Of a stretch of DNA of 64,000 bases, positions 9,532 to 18,033 are shown in pieces. The stretch spans positions 1,178,001 through 1,242,000 of the forward strand of contig NZ_CP013377.1 of the NCBI RefSeq assembly GCF_001718415.1. Direction: 5' to 3'. Source of the stretch: Burkholderia pseudomultivorans (GTDB taxonomy: Bacteria > Pseudomonadota > Gammaproteobacteria > Burkholderiales > Burkholderiaceae). How positions within the stretch are numbered: position 1 is the first letter of the stretch; each line of letters begins with the position of its first letter. The notes under the pieces were generated by a model, which was not told where the DNA came from, ran no database searches, and worked only from the letters and a program-made list of their open reading frames with translations. The position numbers and the translations under genes were made by a program.

Positions 9532-10272
9532 ATGCAAATTCATACGTTGACGATCATCGCGCTGGTGTTCCTGCTCGCCGGCGCGGTCAAGGGCATGATC
9601 GGCCTCGGCCTGCCGACGATCGCAATGGGGCTGCTGACGCTCGCGATGCCGCCGTCGGCCGCGGCCAGCCTGCTGCTGGTGCCGTCGTTCATCACCAATA
9701 TCTGGCAATTGTGGCTCGGTCCGTCGTTCGGGCCGCTGCTGCGCCGGCTGTGGCCGCTGATCGCGGGGCTGACGATCGGCACGCTGACGGGCGGCCTGCC
9801 CGCGCTCGCGGCCGGCAGCGCGTGGACGCATGCGGCGCTCGGCGTCGTGCTGATCCTGTACGGTCTGTGGGGTCTCGCGGCCGCGCGCTTGCCGGCGCCG
9901 GGCCGGCACGAGACGTGGCTGTCGGCCGTGGTCGGCTATCTGACCGGCGTGGTGACGGCCGCGACCGGCGTGTTCGTCGTGCCTGCCGTGCCCTATCTGC
10001 AGGCGCTGCGGCTCTCGAAGGACGATTTGATCCAGGCGCTCGGGCTGTCGTTTACGGCGTCGACGATCGCGCTCGGCTTGCAGTTGCGCGTGTCGGGCGC
10101 GCTGCAGACCGTCGACCTCGGCGTGTCGGCGCTTGCGCTGGTGCCGGCGCTGGCGGGCATGGCCGGCGGCCAGTATGCGCGGCGCGTGATGAGCGAAAAG
10201 ACCTTCAAGCGCTGCTTCTTCGTCGGGTTGATCGCGCTCGGTGCGTATATGGCGGTTTCCGGGCTGCGATAG
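9532..10272 (+). CDS. TauE/SafE-family sulfite/organo-anion exporter
   Basis: 246 residues with about eight hydrophobic segments. The internally duplicated TauE/SafE signature is visible: GMIGLGLPTIAMGLL in the first half and TGVVTAATGVFVVPAVPYLQ in the second. These inner-membrane proteins export sulfite, sulfoacetate or related anions. There is no sulfonate catabolism gene nearby, so the substrate is open. It lies 124 bp after the aldo-keto reductase and may be read through from it. Confidence 0.9.
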   Translation: MQIHTLTIIALVFLLAGAVKGMIGLGLPTIAMGLLTLAMPPSAAASLLLVPSFITNIWQLWLGPSFGPLLRRLWPLIAGLTIGTLTGGLPALAAGSAWTHAALGVVLILYGLWGLAAARLPAPGRHETWLSAVVGYLTGVVTAATGVFVVPAVPYLQALRLSKDDLIQALGLSFTASTIALGLQLRVSGALQTVDLGVSALALVPALAGMAGGQYARRVMSEKTFKRCFFVGLIALGAYMAVSGLR

Positions 10273-10367
10273 GCCGCTCGCGGCGAGCACGCCGCCGTCA
10301 CTGCTGCCACCGAAAGCCCGCATCGACAATCGGCTTCCGGCGGCATGACGGAACGGCGTGCTTCCGC

Positions 10368-12533
10368 TCAGGCGGGATCCGCGTACTTCAGCGTCCATCC
10401 GAACGAGCGGCTGGCTCCCGAGCCGAGCGCAAACGGCCGGGTCGTGCACGCAAAGTTCGAATGCAGCTGGCCGATCGGCGTCGTCGACAGCGGATTCGTC
10501 GCGCCGTTCACGGTGTCGAAAGCCGACAGCGCGCAGCTGTCGAAGCCCGATGCCGCGTAGCCGGTCGCGATGCCGTTCGCATACCTGACGGACATCCCGT
10601 CGCCGTTGACCTGCGTGGCCGCGAAGTCCGCGAACGACGTGAAGTCCGTTTCGACCGACAGCGTGCCGGCGAGCGTGCCCGAGCTCAGCGTGTCGCTGCG
10701 CGAGATCGTGCCGTGATCGAACGTCAGCACCGTATGCGCCTGCAGGTCGAGGTCCGTCGTGTAGGCGGCGTTCTTCGTCGCGAGCCGGAATTTCGCCGTA
10801 TCGAACGACACGATCACCTGGGTGCCGGTCTGCTGCACGTTCAGGTTCTTGTAGTACGTGACGGGAATGTAGGTCTTGCCGTTGTACGAGACCTGCGGCA
10901 CCAGCAGCGCATAGCCGAGATCGGTCGTGCCGTAGGACAGCTTGTCGGAGAACGGCACCGGATAGTACGGCGTGTACGAGTTGTAGTCGGGCGCCTGGCT
11001 CAGATTCAGGTTGATCACGCGCCGGCCGTCGCGCACGGTGAGCAGCGCCGCGCTGTACGGATGCGCGGTGTCGCCGGGCTGGTTGTACCAGGTGAGCGTG
11101 TAGCGCGGCAGTGCATCGAGCCATGCGCCGTAGTCCGCATCGGCCATCGGCGCCTTGCCGCCGAAGCCGAGCTTGTTCCACCACGCGTTCACGTACAGGT
11201 ACTGGTGCAGCAGGCTGAAGTTCTCGCCCATCACGCGCGGCTTGCCGCGATACGCGTCGGTGCCGCGCCCCTTGACCCACATGTTTACCGACGGCGTCGG
11301 CAGCGATGGGTCGTACCAGTACGTGTCGAAGCGGTGCGCGGCCTTGTAGATGAACGCGTAGGCGATCTGCTTTTCCTGGTCGGTCAGCACGCCTGCATTG
11401 GCTGCCGCGGTCAGCACTTCCATGAAGGCGGAGTCGCCGTACGGGCCGATCGAGCGGCCGTAGTTGAAGCCCTGGCCGTCCGTGTTCAGCTGCGGCAGGA
11501 TCAGGTCGACCGACTTGCGCAGATAGCCCTTCAGCTCGGGCGTGAGATTCGCTGCGTTGTCCATTTCGAAGGTGCGCTCGACGACTTCGCCGATCAGCAG
11601 CGTGCTGTAGCGGTCGAAGCGGGCCTTGTCGTAGTACGTCGTGTGCGTGTTCGATGCCTCGTCGGAGAAGCCGCCCGACGAATCGTTGCGGATATGGTTC
11701 GTGAGCGTGTACAGCAGCGCGTCGCGCGCGCCCATCGTCGCGACGGCCGGATCGGTCGCCGACGCGAACGACGGATTGCTCCAGCCGAGCTTCTGCCGCA
11801 GCCCGGCGATCCCGTACGACACCGCATAGTAGTTCTGGGCGGTGTTGAGCGACGCGATGTCGATCGGCGTGCCGGCGGCCGGGCACGTGTTGGTCTTGCC
11901 GCTCGCGTCCGGGCCGAACATGTCGCAGAACGTGAGCCGGCGCTGCAGCGTCGCGAGCATCGCGTCGCTGAACACTTCGTTGAGCATGCCGTGCGCCTTC
12001 AGGTTGTTCAGCGCGACGAGATAGTAGTACTCGCCCCAGGACGTATTCGCATACGTGTAGTTGGCGCCCGACTGCGCCATCATCGCGGTCGTGATCTGCT
12101 GGTAGGTCGCGAGATAGCTCGCGTATTGCGGGTCGCCCTTCGACTTCATGTCGATCAGGATGTACGACAGGCCGAGCGCGAGCTTGCCGGGCAGGAATTT
12201 GTCGCCGGTGTTCGTGTCGAGCACGTGGACCGGCGTGCCGTCGCCGAGATCCATCACGACCTGCGTGAAGTCGGGCGACTTGCGGATCAGGTCGAACAGC
12301 GCGCGCATCTGGCCCATCATCGTGACGGGGATGTCGGCGCCGGCCGGCACGCTGGTGTCGGGCGCGCCATAGACGAGCGCCTGCAGCGAGTTGGCGGCGA
12401 GTGCGGGCGTCGACGGCGATGAAGGCGAGGGCGGCTGCGTGTCGGTCACGTCGCTGCCGCCGCATGCGCTGACGAACAGGACGGAAAGGGCGCTGAGCGC
12501 GGCGCCGAGCGCGAATCTGCTGCGCGGATGCAT
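10368..12533 (-). CDS. large secreted lipoprotein, possible (alpha/alpha)-toroid polysaccharide-acting protein
   Basis: 721 residues. The signal peptide ends in a lipobox (VSAC, Cys24), followed by a Ser/Pro-rich linker. The body contains many aromatic motifs such as FNYGRSIGPYGDSAF, WDALPRYTLTWYNQPG-like stretches and YTPYYPVPFSDKLSYG, and a beta-rich C-terminal third. The helical N-terminal part with a YGRS motif followed by a beta-sandwich recalls polysaccharide lyases and DUF2264-like proteins, but I cannot name the family with confidence. ATG 12533 was chosen because the lipoprotein signal starts there. A perfect LacI-type palindrome lies 183 bp upstream, which fits sugar-dependent expression of a glycan-degrading lipoprotein. 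Confidence 0.75.
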   Translation of the reverse strand: MHPRSRFALGAALSALSVLFVSACGGSDVTDTQPPSPSSPSTPALAANSLQALVYGAPDTSVPAGADIPVTMMGQMRALFDLIRKSPDFTQVVMDLGDGTPVHVLDTNTGDKFLPGKLALGLSYILIDMKSKGDPQYASYLATYQQITTAMMAQSGANYTYANTSWGEYYYLVALNNLKAHGMLNEVFSDAMLATLQRRLTFCDMFGPDASGKTNTCPAAGTPIDIASLNTAQNYYAVSYGIAGLRQKLGWSNPSFASATDPAVATMGARDALLYTLTNHIRNDSSGGFSDEASNTHTTYYDKARFDRYSTLLIGEVVERTFEMDNAANLTPELKGYLRKSVDLILPQLNTDGQGFNYGRSIGPYGDSAFMEVLTAAANAGVLTDQEKQIAYAFIYKAAHRFDTYWYDPSLPTPSVNMWVKGRGTDAYRGKPRVMGENFSLLHQYLYVNAWWNKLGFGGKAPMADADYGAWLDALPRYTLTWYNQPGDTAHPYSAALLTVRDGRRVINLNLSQAPDYNSYTPYYPVPFSDKLSYGTTDLGYALLVPQVSYNGKTYIPVTYYKNLNVQQTGTQVIVSFDTAKFRLATKNAAYTTDLDLQAHTVLTFDHGTISRSDTLSSGTLAGTLSVETDFTSFADFAATQVNGDGMSVRYANGIATGYAASGFDSCALSAFDTVNGATNPLSTTPIGQLHSNFACTTRPFALGSGASRSFGWTLKYADPA

Positions 12534-13149
12534 TGTGGGGTGTCTCCGGTTTGAATAGTGGTGAGGACGGGCCGGTCCGACGCTGCCTCGCTCGACGCCC
12601 GTACCCGACTTCCGCCTTGCAACCCTGATCCCTGAAGGCGGACGCCTGAATCGCAACCCGAGCGGGCCGACGTTTTCCGGTGCGGGAGCGGTGGTTCGGG
12701 CCGCCGCCGTTGGCATTGGAAAACGTTTTCCAAATTTAGGCATCGACAGGCATGCTGTCAATGATCTTTCGTCAGGATGGTGGCGGGGGAAACCCGGATG
12801 GAAAAGAGACGAGGACCCCGGACTGGACCGGAAATGTGCGGTTTTCAGGCGTGTTTATTGCAGATATTTCCTTCCGGTGTTTGCGGTGAGCGGTGTGGAA
12901 GCGGCGGGAATCGGAGTGCAAGGAATGCGCGCTTTCTTCCGTTCGAAGAAGAAAACGTTATCCATAAGGGTCGCCGCGACAGATGTGCGTGACGATCGAC
13001 CCTGGAGGCGGCCGCCGTCGGTCGCACCGGAGCCGGTTAAGAGTACGAGTCGTCCACGAATCTAGAGCAGATGACGGCGTCAGTCAGAGCGAGCAAAGCG
13101 GCATGAAGATCGAGGCGGCGCTCGAAGCGAATCCGGGGTTTGCCCGGCT
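12534..13149. other. 616-bp gene-free region
   Basis: Between the start of the lipoprotein gene and the stop of the kinase gene I find no credible gene. It carries the LacI-type palindrome at 12716-12733 and, 38 bp closer to the lipoprotein gene, a half-site-like GTTTTCCG (about 12672-12679). The part from about 12780 on has lower GC, continuous with the lower-GC kinase gene. Confidence 0.55.
12716..12733. promoter_or_regulatory. perfect LacI/GalR-family operator palindrome
   Basis: TTGGAAAAC/GTTTTCCAA is a perfect 18-bp inverted repeat with the central CG typical of LacI/GalR-family operators. It stands 183 bp upstream of the lipoprotein start at 12533. No LacI-family gene is present in the window, so the regulator would act in trans. 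Confidence 0.7.
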
Positions 13150-14157
13150 TCATGAGTTGCGGTCATGAAAACTGGCGATGGACCTATCCGCGCCAAGAAT
13201 TCGCAACTCCAGATCGGATGCTCGTATACACAACTTCTCGAGACGATCAAATTGCTCGACCCACAACTCATCCGGCAGTCGACAATAGCGGACTAGGAAC
13301 TGCAACGACCGAAGCTCGTTACATATCACCAACCGCGCGATCTCGTGATTCTCGATGTACCGATCGGGCAAAACATGGCTGTATGCGTCAACCAGATCCG
13401 CCCACAAGGGACCAGGAGCTGGTTCCGGACCAAGTTCAAGCCACCAGGCTATTGTTGCCAGGTCGAACAATTGCGGCCCTGTGCCGCAATCGTCGAAATC
13501 AAACAAAGTAATGGTGCAATCGTGAAGGCGAAGATTATCCAGGCGAAAGTCTCCGTGACAGAATCCCCAGTAGTCGTACTCTTTAGCAGGAACCCTGAAC
13601 AAGCCTGGAAATGACTCGACCAATCTCGACACTACGTTGGCCGCTGCTGCGGAATGTGCAGAGACTTCGTCGAGAACACGTCGCCCCCATTCGACATTGG
13701 CGAGCGTGCGTGATGGAGCAAGCTGCGTCAGCCACGATTGCCGATGCAGCTCGGCGAGCGCCAGGCCTGCAGCGTGCATATCATTATGCGTCGGCGTTGG
13801 CACACGTCCTCGAGCCTCCGCAAACAGCACTGCGCTCCTTCGAATACCATCCGCAGTTATAAAGTCTCGCAAATATTGCTGATTTCGATTTTTGATTGGT
13901 AGAGATACTTTTAGAATCTCACTCGTCTGTATGGAATTGAGAACCTCAATTTCCGCCATAATGTCGGCGGGCGTCCGATCAAGTTCACGGTAGATTCTAA
14001 GAAAGTAATTGGCACCCGTGGTGGCCGCGATGCGAAACGTCCAATTCACGCCATGAACGACCTCATCGATGTGATCCACATCGATGTCATACTCGTCCGC
14101 CACGAACCTATGGACAAGTTCTATATGGCGAGATTTGTGATTTTGTTCTCGACTCAT
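13150..14157 (-). CDS. APH/choline-kinase-fold small-molecule phosphotransferase, lower GC
   Basis: 335 residues of the aminoglycoside phosphotransferase / homoserine kinase type II superfamily. The catalytic Brenner motif HGDFRLDN is at residues 201-208, with the Mg-binding DFDD at 220-223. The N-lobe (HGVNWTFRIAATTGANYFLRIY) fits the nucleotide-binding beta-sheet. Such proteins phosphorylate hydroxyl groups of small molecules, or act as stress kinases. Codon choice is clearly less GC-rich than in all neighbours, which suggests recent acquisition. It stands alone with gene-free DNA on both sides. I cannot say whether it confers antibiotic resistance. Confidence 0.85.
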   Translation of the reverse strand: MSREQNHKSRHIELVHRFVADEYDIDVDHIDEVVHGVNWTFRIAATTGANYFLRIYRELDRTPADIMAEIEVLNSIQTSEILKVSLPIKNRNQQYLRDFITADGIRRSAVLFAEARGRVPTPTHNDMHAAGLALAELHRQSWLTQLAPSRTLANVEWGRRVLDEVSAHSAAAANVVSRLVESFPGLFRVPAKEYDYWGFCHGDFRLDNLRLHDCTITLFDFDDCGTGPQLFDLATIAWWLELGPEPAPGPLWADLVDAYSHVLPDRYIENHEIARLVICNELRSLQFLVRYCRLPDELWVEQFDRLEKLCIRASDLELRILGADRSIASFHDRNS

Positions 14158-14307
14158 GATTGGTTGATCTCCCGATCAGATCGTTCAAGCGAGAGAAGAC
14201 ATGCAAGAGGTTATGACCCCGATCCCATGGAGTCGCCAGCGGAATGCCCGTCTGCAATACATACAAGATACCGTTCAGCGCCGCGCATCATCGACTGTGC
14301 GCCCCCG

Positions 14308-14703
14308 TTAGCCGCTCTGAAGCTGCCGCTCGATCGCACCCTTGTCGATGACCGACCAGACCTGGCGGATCTTCCCGTCGAGGAATTCGTAGAACACGTG
14401 CTCGCTGAACGCGATCCGCCTGCCGTCGACTGCGAGGCCCAGAAACGTCGCGCGCGGCGTGCAATCGAACCTGAGCCGGCACGCGACGCGCGGCGGCTCG
14501 CAGACGAGCCATTCGATCTCGAAGCGCAGATCGGGGATGTCGCGCACATCCTGCTCCAGCATCGCGCGATAGCCGGCGAGCCCGAGCGGGCGGTCGTTGT
14601 GGATCACGTCGGCCGCGACATGGCGGTCGAGCGCGGCCCAGTCCCGTCGGTTCAGGCAGTCGATATACGCGCGGTAGCGCGCGGCGAGATCGGTTCGAGT
14701 CAC
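14308..14703 (-). CDS. SnoaL/NTF2-like small protein
   Basis: 131 residues in the NTF2-like fold typical of SnoaL polyketide-cyclase-related proteins: an N-terminal helix (ARYRAYIDCLNRRDWAALDR), the conserved HNDRPLGLAGYRAML segment and a final strand region ending VWSVIDKGAIERQL. Members are small isomerases, hydrolases or ligand-binding proteins. No partner enzyme is obvious, so the function is unassigned. It precedes nothing on its own strand within 150 bp and follows the P-loop gene. Confidence 0.8.
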   Translation of the reverse strand: MTRTDLAARYRAYIDCLNRRDWAALDRHVAADVIHNDRPLGLAGYRAMLEQDVRDIPDLRFEIEWLVCEPPRVACRLRFDCTPRATFLGLAVDGRRIAFSEHVFYEFLDGKIRQVWSVIDKGAIERQLQSG

Positions 14704-14755
14704 GGCGATGTCTCCTCGTTCGGGCGACGGCGGCGCGAACGCCGCACCGCTGCCG

Positions 14756-15463
14756 CTACAGGTTCAGCGCATCGCGAATCCTGCGCTCATGGGCGGGCCA
14801 GTCGCGCGCGCCGTTTTCGATCGACAGCGTGTCGAGCGGCAGCCGGCCGAACAGCGTGTCGGTCAACTGCCGGTAGTCGCGGTACAGCGCGATCAGCCCG
14901 CCGAGGCCCACGTAGCCGCGCCGCACGCAGTACGGCGACGCCAGTTTCCAGTTCGTCTGGTACGCGACCCAGTCGTCGCCGCGCTCCGCGCAGACCGTGC
15001 GGATCGCCGCATCGATGTCGCGTTGCCAGAAATAGATGACGAGCGGCGCGAGCGGGGCGATGACGGCGGCCAGCTCGCCCACGTACGCATCGATGAACGC
15101 GGGGTCGGCTTCCATCAACAGCATGTTGGTCAGGTCGCCATGAAACAGCTGTCCGTCCAGCACGTGCAGCGCGCCGCTGCGCTGCACCGTGTCGGCGAAG
15201 GCGCGCCAGCGGGCGAGCGCACGCGCGGCGAGTTGCGCCGCGCTCGCATCGCGCCACGGCTCGAACCAATGCGCGAGTTCGTCGGTGGCGCGCACCGGAT
15301 GGGGATCGGTCCGCTCGTGGACCGCGACGGCGGCGCGTCCGGCCGCCTGCATTCGCGTCGCGATGAAGCGCATCGTGGTCGATTTGCCCGAGCCCATCAT
15401 GCCTTCGACGATCACCAGCCGGCGATCGGTGCGTGCGGACGAGGCGTTGGCGATGGCGGTCAT
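14756..15463 (-). CDS. P-loop ATP-binding protein, thymidylate-kinase-like
   Basis: 235 residues. A clear Walker A motif (GMMGSGKST, residues 21-29) follows a hydrophobic strand (RLVIVE). Further on are HERTDPHPV, LDGQLFHGDLTNMLLMEAD and a C-terminal helical part. The layout resembles nucleoside/nucleotide kinases, with FHGDLTN possibly playing the role of a lid or substrate loop. I do not recognise a named member. It is 52 bp upstream of the SnoaL-like gene on the same strand and 85 bp after the LysR stop, so the three may be co-transcribed. Confidence 0.75.
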   Translation of the reverse strand: MTAIANASSARTDRRLVIVEGMMGSGKSTTMRFIATRMQAAGRAAVAVHERTDPHPVRATDELAHWFEPWRDASAAQLAARALARWRAFADTVQRSGALHVLDGQLFHGDLTNMLLMEADPAFIDAYVGELAAVIAPLAPLVIYFWQRDIDAAIRTVCAERGDDWVAYQTNWKLASPYCVRRGYVGLGGLIALYRDYRQLTDTLFGRLPLDTLSIENGARDWPAHERRIRDALNL

Positions 15464-15547
15464 GTCGGGTTCGGAGCGCGGGTTCGAATGCGGCAGCTGG
15501 CAGTGTCGGGCAGGTGGAACGCAAGCACGCGGCGCGGCCGCGCGGGA

Positions 15548-16450
15548 TCAGCGCGGTTGCGTCGGCGCTTCCCCCGACAGGAACGCGACGAACTCGCGCG
15601 TGTATTTCGGCAGCGCGTCGAACGACCGCGCGCAGAGCGTCAGCTTCCGGTGGCTCCACGAATCGGACAGATCGACGAGCCGCACATCCATCGTCTGCAT
15701 CGCGCGCACGGCCGCATGTCGCGACACGATGCCGATGCCCACGCCGCTTTCGATCACGCGGCAGATCGCGTCGAAGCTCTTCAATTGCACACGATAGCGG
15801 ATCCGCTCGCCGAGCGCGCGCGCCTGGTCGGCGAGGTGGACCTGCAGCGCGCTGCCGTCGGTCAGGCCGATGAAGTCGGCATCGACGATCGCGTCGAACG
15901 CGACCTTGTCGCGCGACGCGAGCGGATGTCCGGCCGGCACGACGACGACCAGCCAGTCTTCGCGGAACGGCTTCTGCTCGAGCCCGCCGAGGCCGACCGA
16001 ATCGGCGACGATGCCGATCTCCGCGGTCTTGTTGCGGATCGCATGGACGATTTCCTGGCTCGAACGCTCCTCGACGCTGATCGACAGCTTCGGATGGTCG
16101 GGCAGGTACGCGGCGAGCGCATCGGGCAGGTATTCGCTGAGCGATGCGGTATTGCAGAGCAGCCGGATATGACCGCGCAGCCCCTGGCCGTATTGCTGCA
16201 GTTCGCCGCGCATGTGGTCGATCTGCTGCAGCACGGTGCGCGCATGGTGCTCGAGCGCTCGGCCGGCGTCGGTCGCCTGCGCGCCCGACTTGGTCCGGTG
16301 CAGCAGCGGCACGCCGAGCTCGTCCTCCATGCCGCGGATGCGTTCGCTCGCGGCCTGCAGCGTGATATGCGTGCGTTCGGCGCCGCTCGTGATCGTGCCG
16401 GCCTCGCAGATGTTCAGGAAGAGCCGCAGGTCGGTCAGGTCGAAGCGCAT
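15548..16450 (-). CDS. LysR-family transcriptional regulator
   Basis: 300 residues from ATG 16450 (MRFDLTDLRLFLNICEAGTI), which is the natural start of a LysR helix-turn-helix domain; the longer upstream frame adds a Pro/Arg-rich non-homologous extension. The helix-turn-helix region reads THITLQAASERIRGMEDELG, followed by a type-2 periplasmic-binding-like effector domain (IRLLCNTASLSEYLPDAL). It is divergent from the 36-residue membrane peptide gene. The target is unknown. Confidence 0.92.
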   Translation of the reverse strand: MRFDLTDLRLFLNICEAGTITSGAERTHITLQAASERIRGMEDELGVPLLHRTKSGAQATDAGRALEHHARTVLQQIDHMRGELQQYGQGLRGHIRLLCNTASLSEYLPDALAAYLPDHPKLSISVEERSSQEIVHAIRNKTAEIGIVADSVGLGGLEQKPFREDWLVVVVPAGHPLASRDKVAFDAIVDADFIGLTDGSALQVHLADQARALGERIRYRVQLKSFDAICRVIESGVGIGIVSRHAAVRAMQTMDVRLVDLSDSWSHRKLTLCARSFDALPKYTREFVAFLSGEAPTQPR

Positions 16451-16605
16451 GATGTCGGGGGCGCGATATCGTTGGAATGGCCGATAAGGTAGCAAAAACG
16501 GCGGCGTCAGGCTCAGGCACAGCCTGAGACCCGATTCGCCGCTTCCGCATTTTCGGGGCGCGATCGATGGCCGATCATGGCCGGACATCAATGGGGGAGA
16601 CTGTC

Positions 16606-16716
16606 ATGCCTGTCGATCCGTCCTGGGGCGTGTCTTTCAAGATCGCGCTGCATGTGTTTTTTCTCTGCGTCGGCATTGCGTGGGCCTGTTCGGAGCTGAT
16701 CGACTGGCTGCGCTGA
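16606..16716 (+). CDS. 36-residue single-span membrane peptide
   Basis: A short frame, MPVDPSWGVSFKIALHVFFL then CVGIAWACSELIDWLR, with one hydrophobic helix (about residues 10-29) flanked by charged ends. It has a strong ribosome site (GGGGGAGA, 5-6 nt before the ATG). An in-frame ATG at 16591 exists but overlaps that ribosome site. Third codon positions are GC-rich as in real genes here. Function unknown; small membrane peptides of this form often modulate a larger membrane protein. Confidence 0.6.
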   Translation: MPVDPSWGVSFKIALHVFFLCVGIAWACSELIDWLR

Positions 16717-16963
16717 GTGCGCCGGCCGGTCGCGCGTTCCGGTCCCGCCGGGAGAAGGCATCGCTTGGCGATGAGCGGGAAAATCGTGCCGGACTCGCGC
16801 GCGCAGCCTGTCATATTTGCTTGAATCGATCGCGGCAGCCGACGAAAATCGCCATCGGCGCGTCTTTCGTGATCGTTTGTCATCATTGTTTGCATCCGGT
16901 TACACGTCGGCCGTTCCGTTTTTGAGATGCTTGAAAGATTGTCAAACCGGAGCACGATCGACC

Positions 16964-17824
16964 ATGGAAAAGCGCGAGATCAACCGCCATGCGGCACGGC
17001 TGTCGAGCCTGCTCGCCGTGCTCGCAATGGCCGGTTGCGCAAGCACGCAGTCGGTTCCGCCGAGCGACACGCTGGCAGCGCAAGCGCCGTCGCCGACGAG
17101 GCCGTCCGCCGCCGCCCAGCCGGCGGCCGCACCGGCCGCGCCCGCCCCGGCGCCGATTCTCGTCGCGCACGACTATGTCGTGAAGCGCGGCGACACGCTG
17201 ACGGGCATCGCAAAGGCGAACGATTGCAGCATCGACGACCTGCGCCTGTGGAACAAGCTCGGCGCGCGCAGCAGGCTGCGCATCGGGCAGACGCTGCGCA
17301 TCGTCACGCAGGACACGCGGCAGGCGCCCGCCGCGCAGCCGACTGCCCCGGCCACCCCGGCCGCCGCGAGCGATGCGGCGGCGGCCGTTCAGCCGGGCGA
17401 ATCGACGGCGAGCGACCGAAAGGTCGTCCAGCAGACGAAGCGCCATGCGAGCGGCGTGGCGCTGGCGTGGCCCGCGCACGGCAAGATCGTCGACGGGTTC
17501 CGGCCGGGGCAGAACCGCGGGATCCAGATCGCGGGCCGGGCGGGCGACCCGGTGCGCGCCGCGGCCGACGGACGCGTGATGTACGCCGGCACGGGCCTGA
17601 ACGATTACGGCAGCCTGATCATCGTCCAGCACAACGCGGACTTCCTGACCGCCTATGCGCACAACCGCAAGCTGCTCGTGAAGACCGGCGACGTCGTGCA
17701 TCAGGGCGACGAGATCGCCGAGATGGGCGATCTCGACAATTCGCGCGTCGCGCTGCTGTTCGAGGTCCGGCGCGACGGCAAGCCCGTCAATCCGCTGCCG
17801 TACCTGCCGTCGTCGCGCGGCTAG
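16964..17824 (+). CDS. NlpD-like lipoprotein, LysM plus degenerate LytM (M23) domain
   Basis: 286 residues. The signal peptide ends in lipobox AMAGC (Cys25), followed by a Pro/Ala linker, a LysM domain (HDYVVKRGDTLTGIAKAND, about 66-112) that binds peptidoglycan glycan strands, a second linker and a C-terminal M23/LytM domain (about 165-280). The end, VNPLPYLPSSRG, matches the NlpD type. Catalytic metal ligands are missing: the usual HLHFEVR is ALLFEVR and the first His is absent. Like NlpD and EnvC it is therefore probably an activator of periplasmic N-acetylmuramoyl-L-alanine amidases at the septum rather than a hydrolase. The main nlpD is usually next to rpoS; this is likely a paralogue. 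Confidence 0.9.
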   Translation: MEKREINRHAARLSSLLAVLAMAGCASTQSVPPSDTLAAQAPSPTRPSAAAQPAAAPAAPAPAPILVAHDYVVKRGDTLTGIAKANDCSIDDLRLWNKLGARSRLRIGQTLRIVTQDTRQAPAAQPTAPATPAAASDAAAAVQPGESTASDRKVVQQTKRHASGVALAWPAHGKIVDGFRPGQNRGIQIAGRAGDPVRAAADGRVMYAGTGLNDYGSLIIVQHNADFLTAYAHNRKLLVKTGDVVHQGDEIAEMGDLDNSRVALLFEVRRDGKPVNPLPYLPSSRG

Positions 17825-18033
17825 AAGCGGGAACCGGCCCTCCGAGGCTGGAACGCAGGCACCGTCGCTGCTACGCTAGGGTCTGTTCACGCGGCCTCGC
17901 GAAAGCGGGCCGACAAGGCGTCTGCACGGTGCGCGGCGAGGGCCGCGCGGGCCGGCCGCCGGCGTGAACGGGCGCGCGTCGCCGACGCGCGCGTTGCTCG
18001 ATGCCACCGCTTCCGACCGAATACCATTCATCC

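Noticed and set aside
9445..12465. Very long open frames on both strands (about 1000 codons) across the TauE and lipoprotein genes
   Set aside because: They are Arg-, Ala- and Gln-rich shadows of real genes in very high GC DNA, without domains or signals, and they overlap genes with clear motifs.
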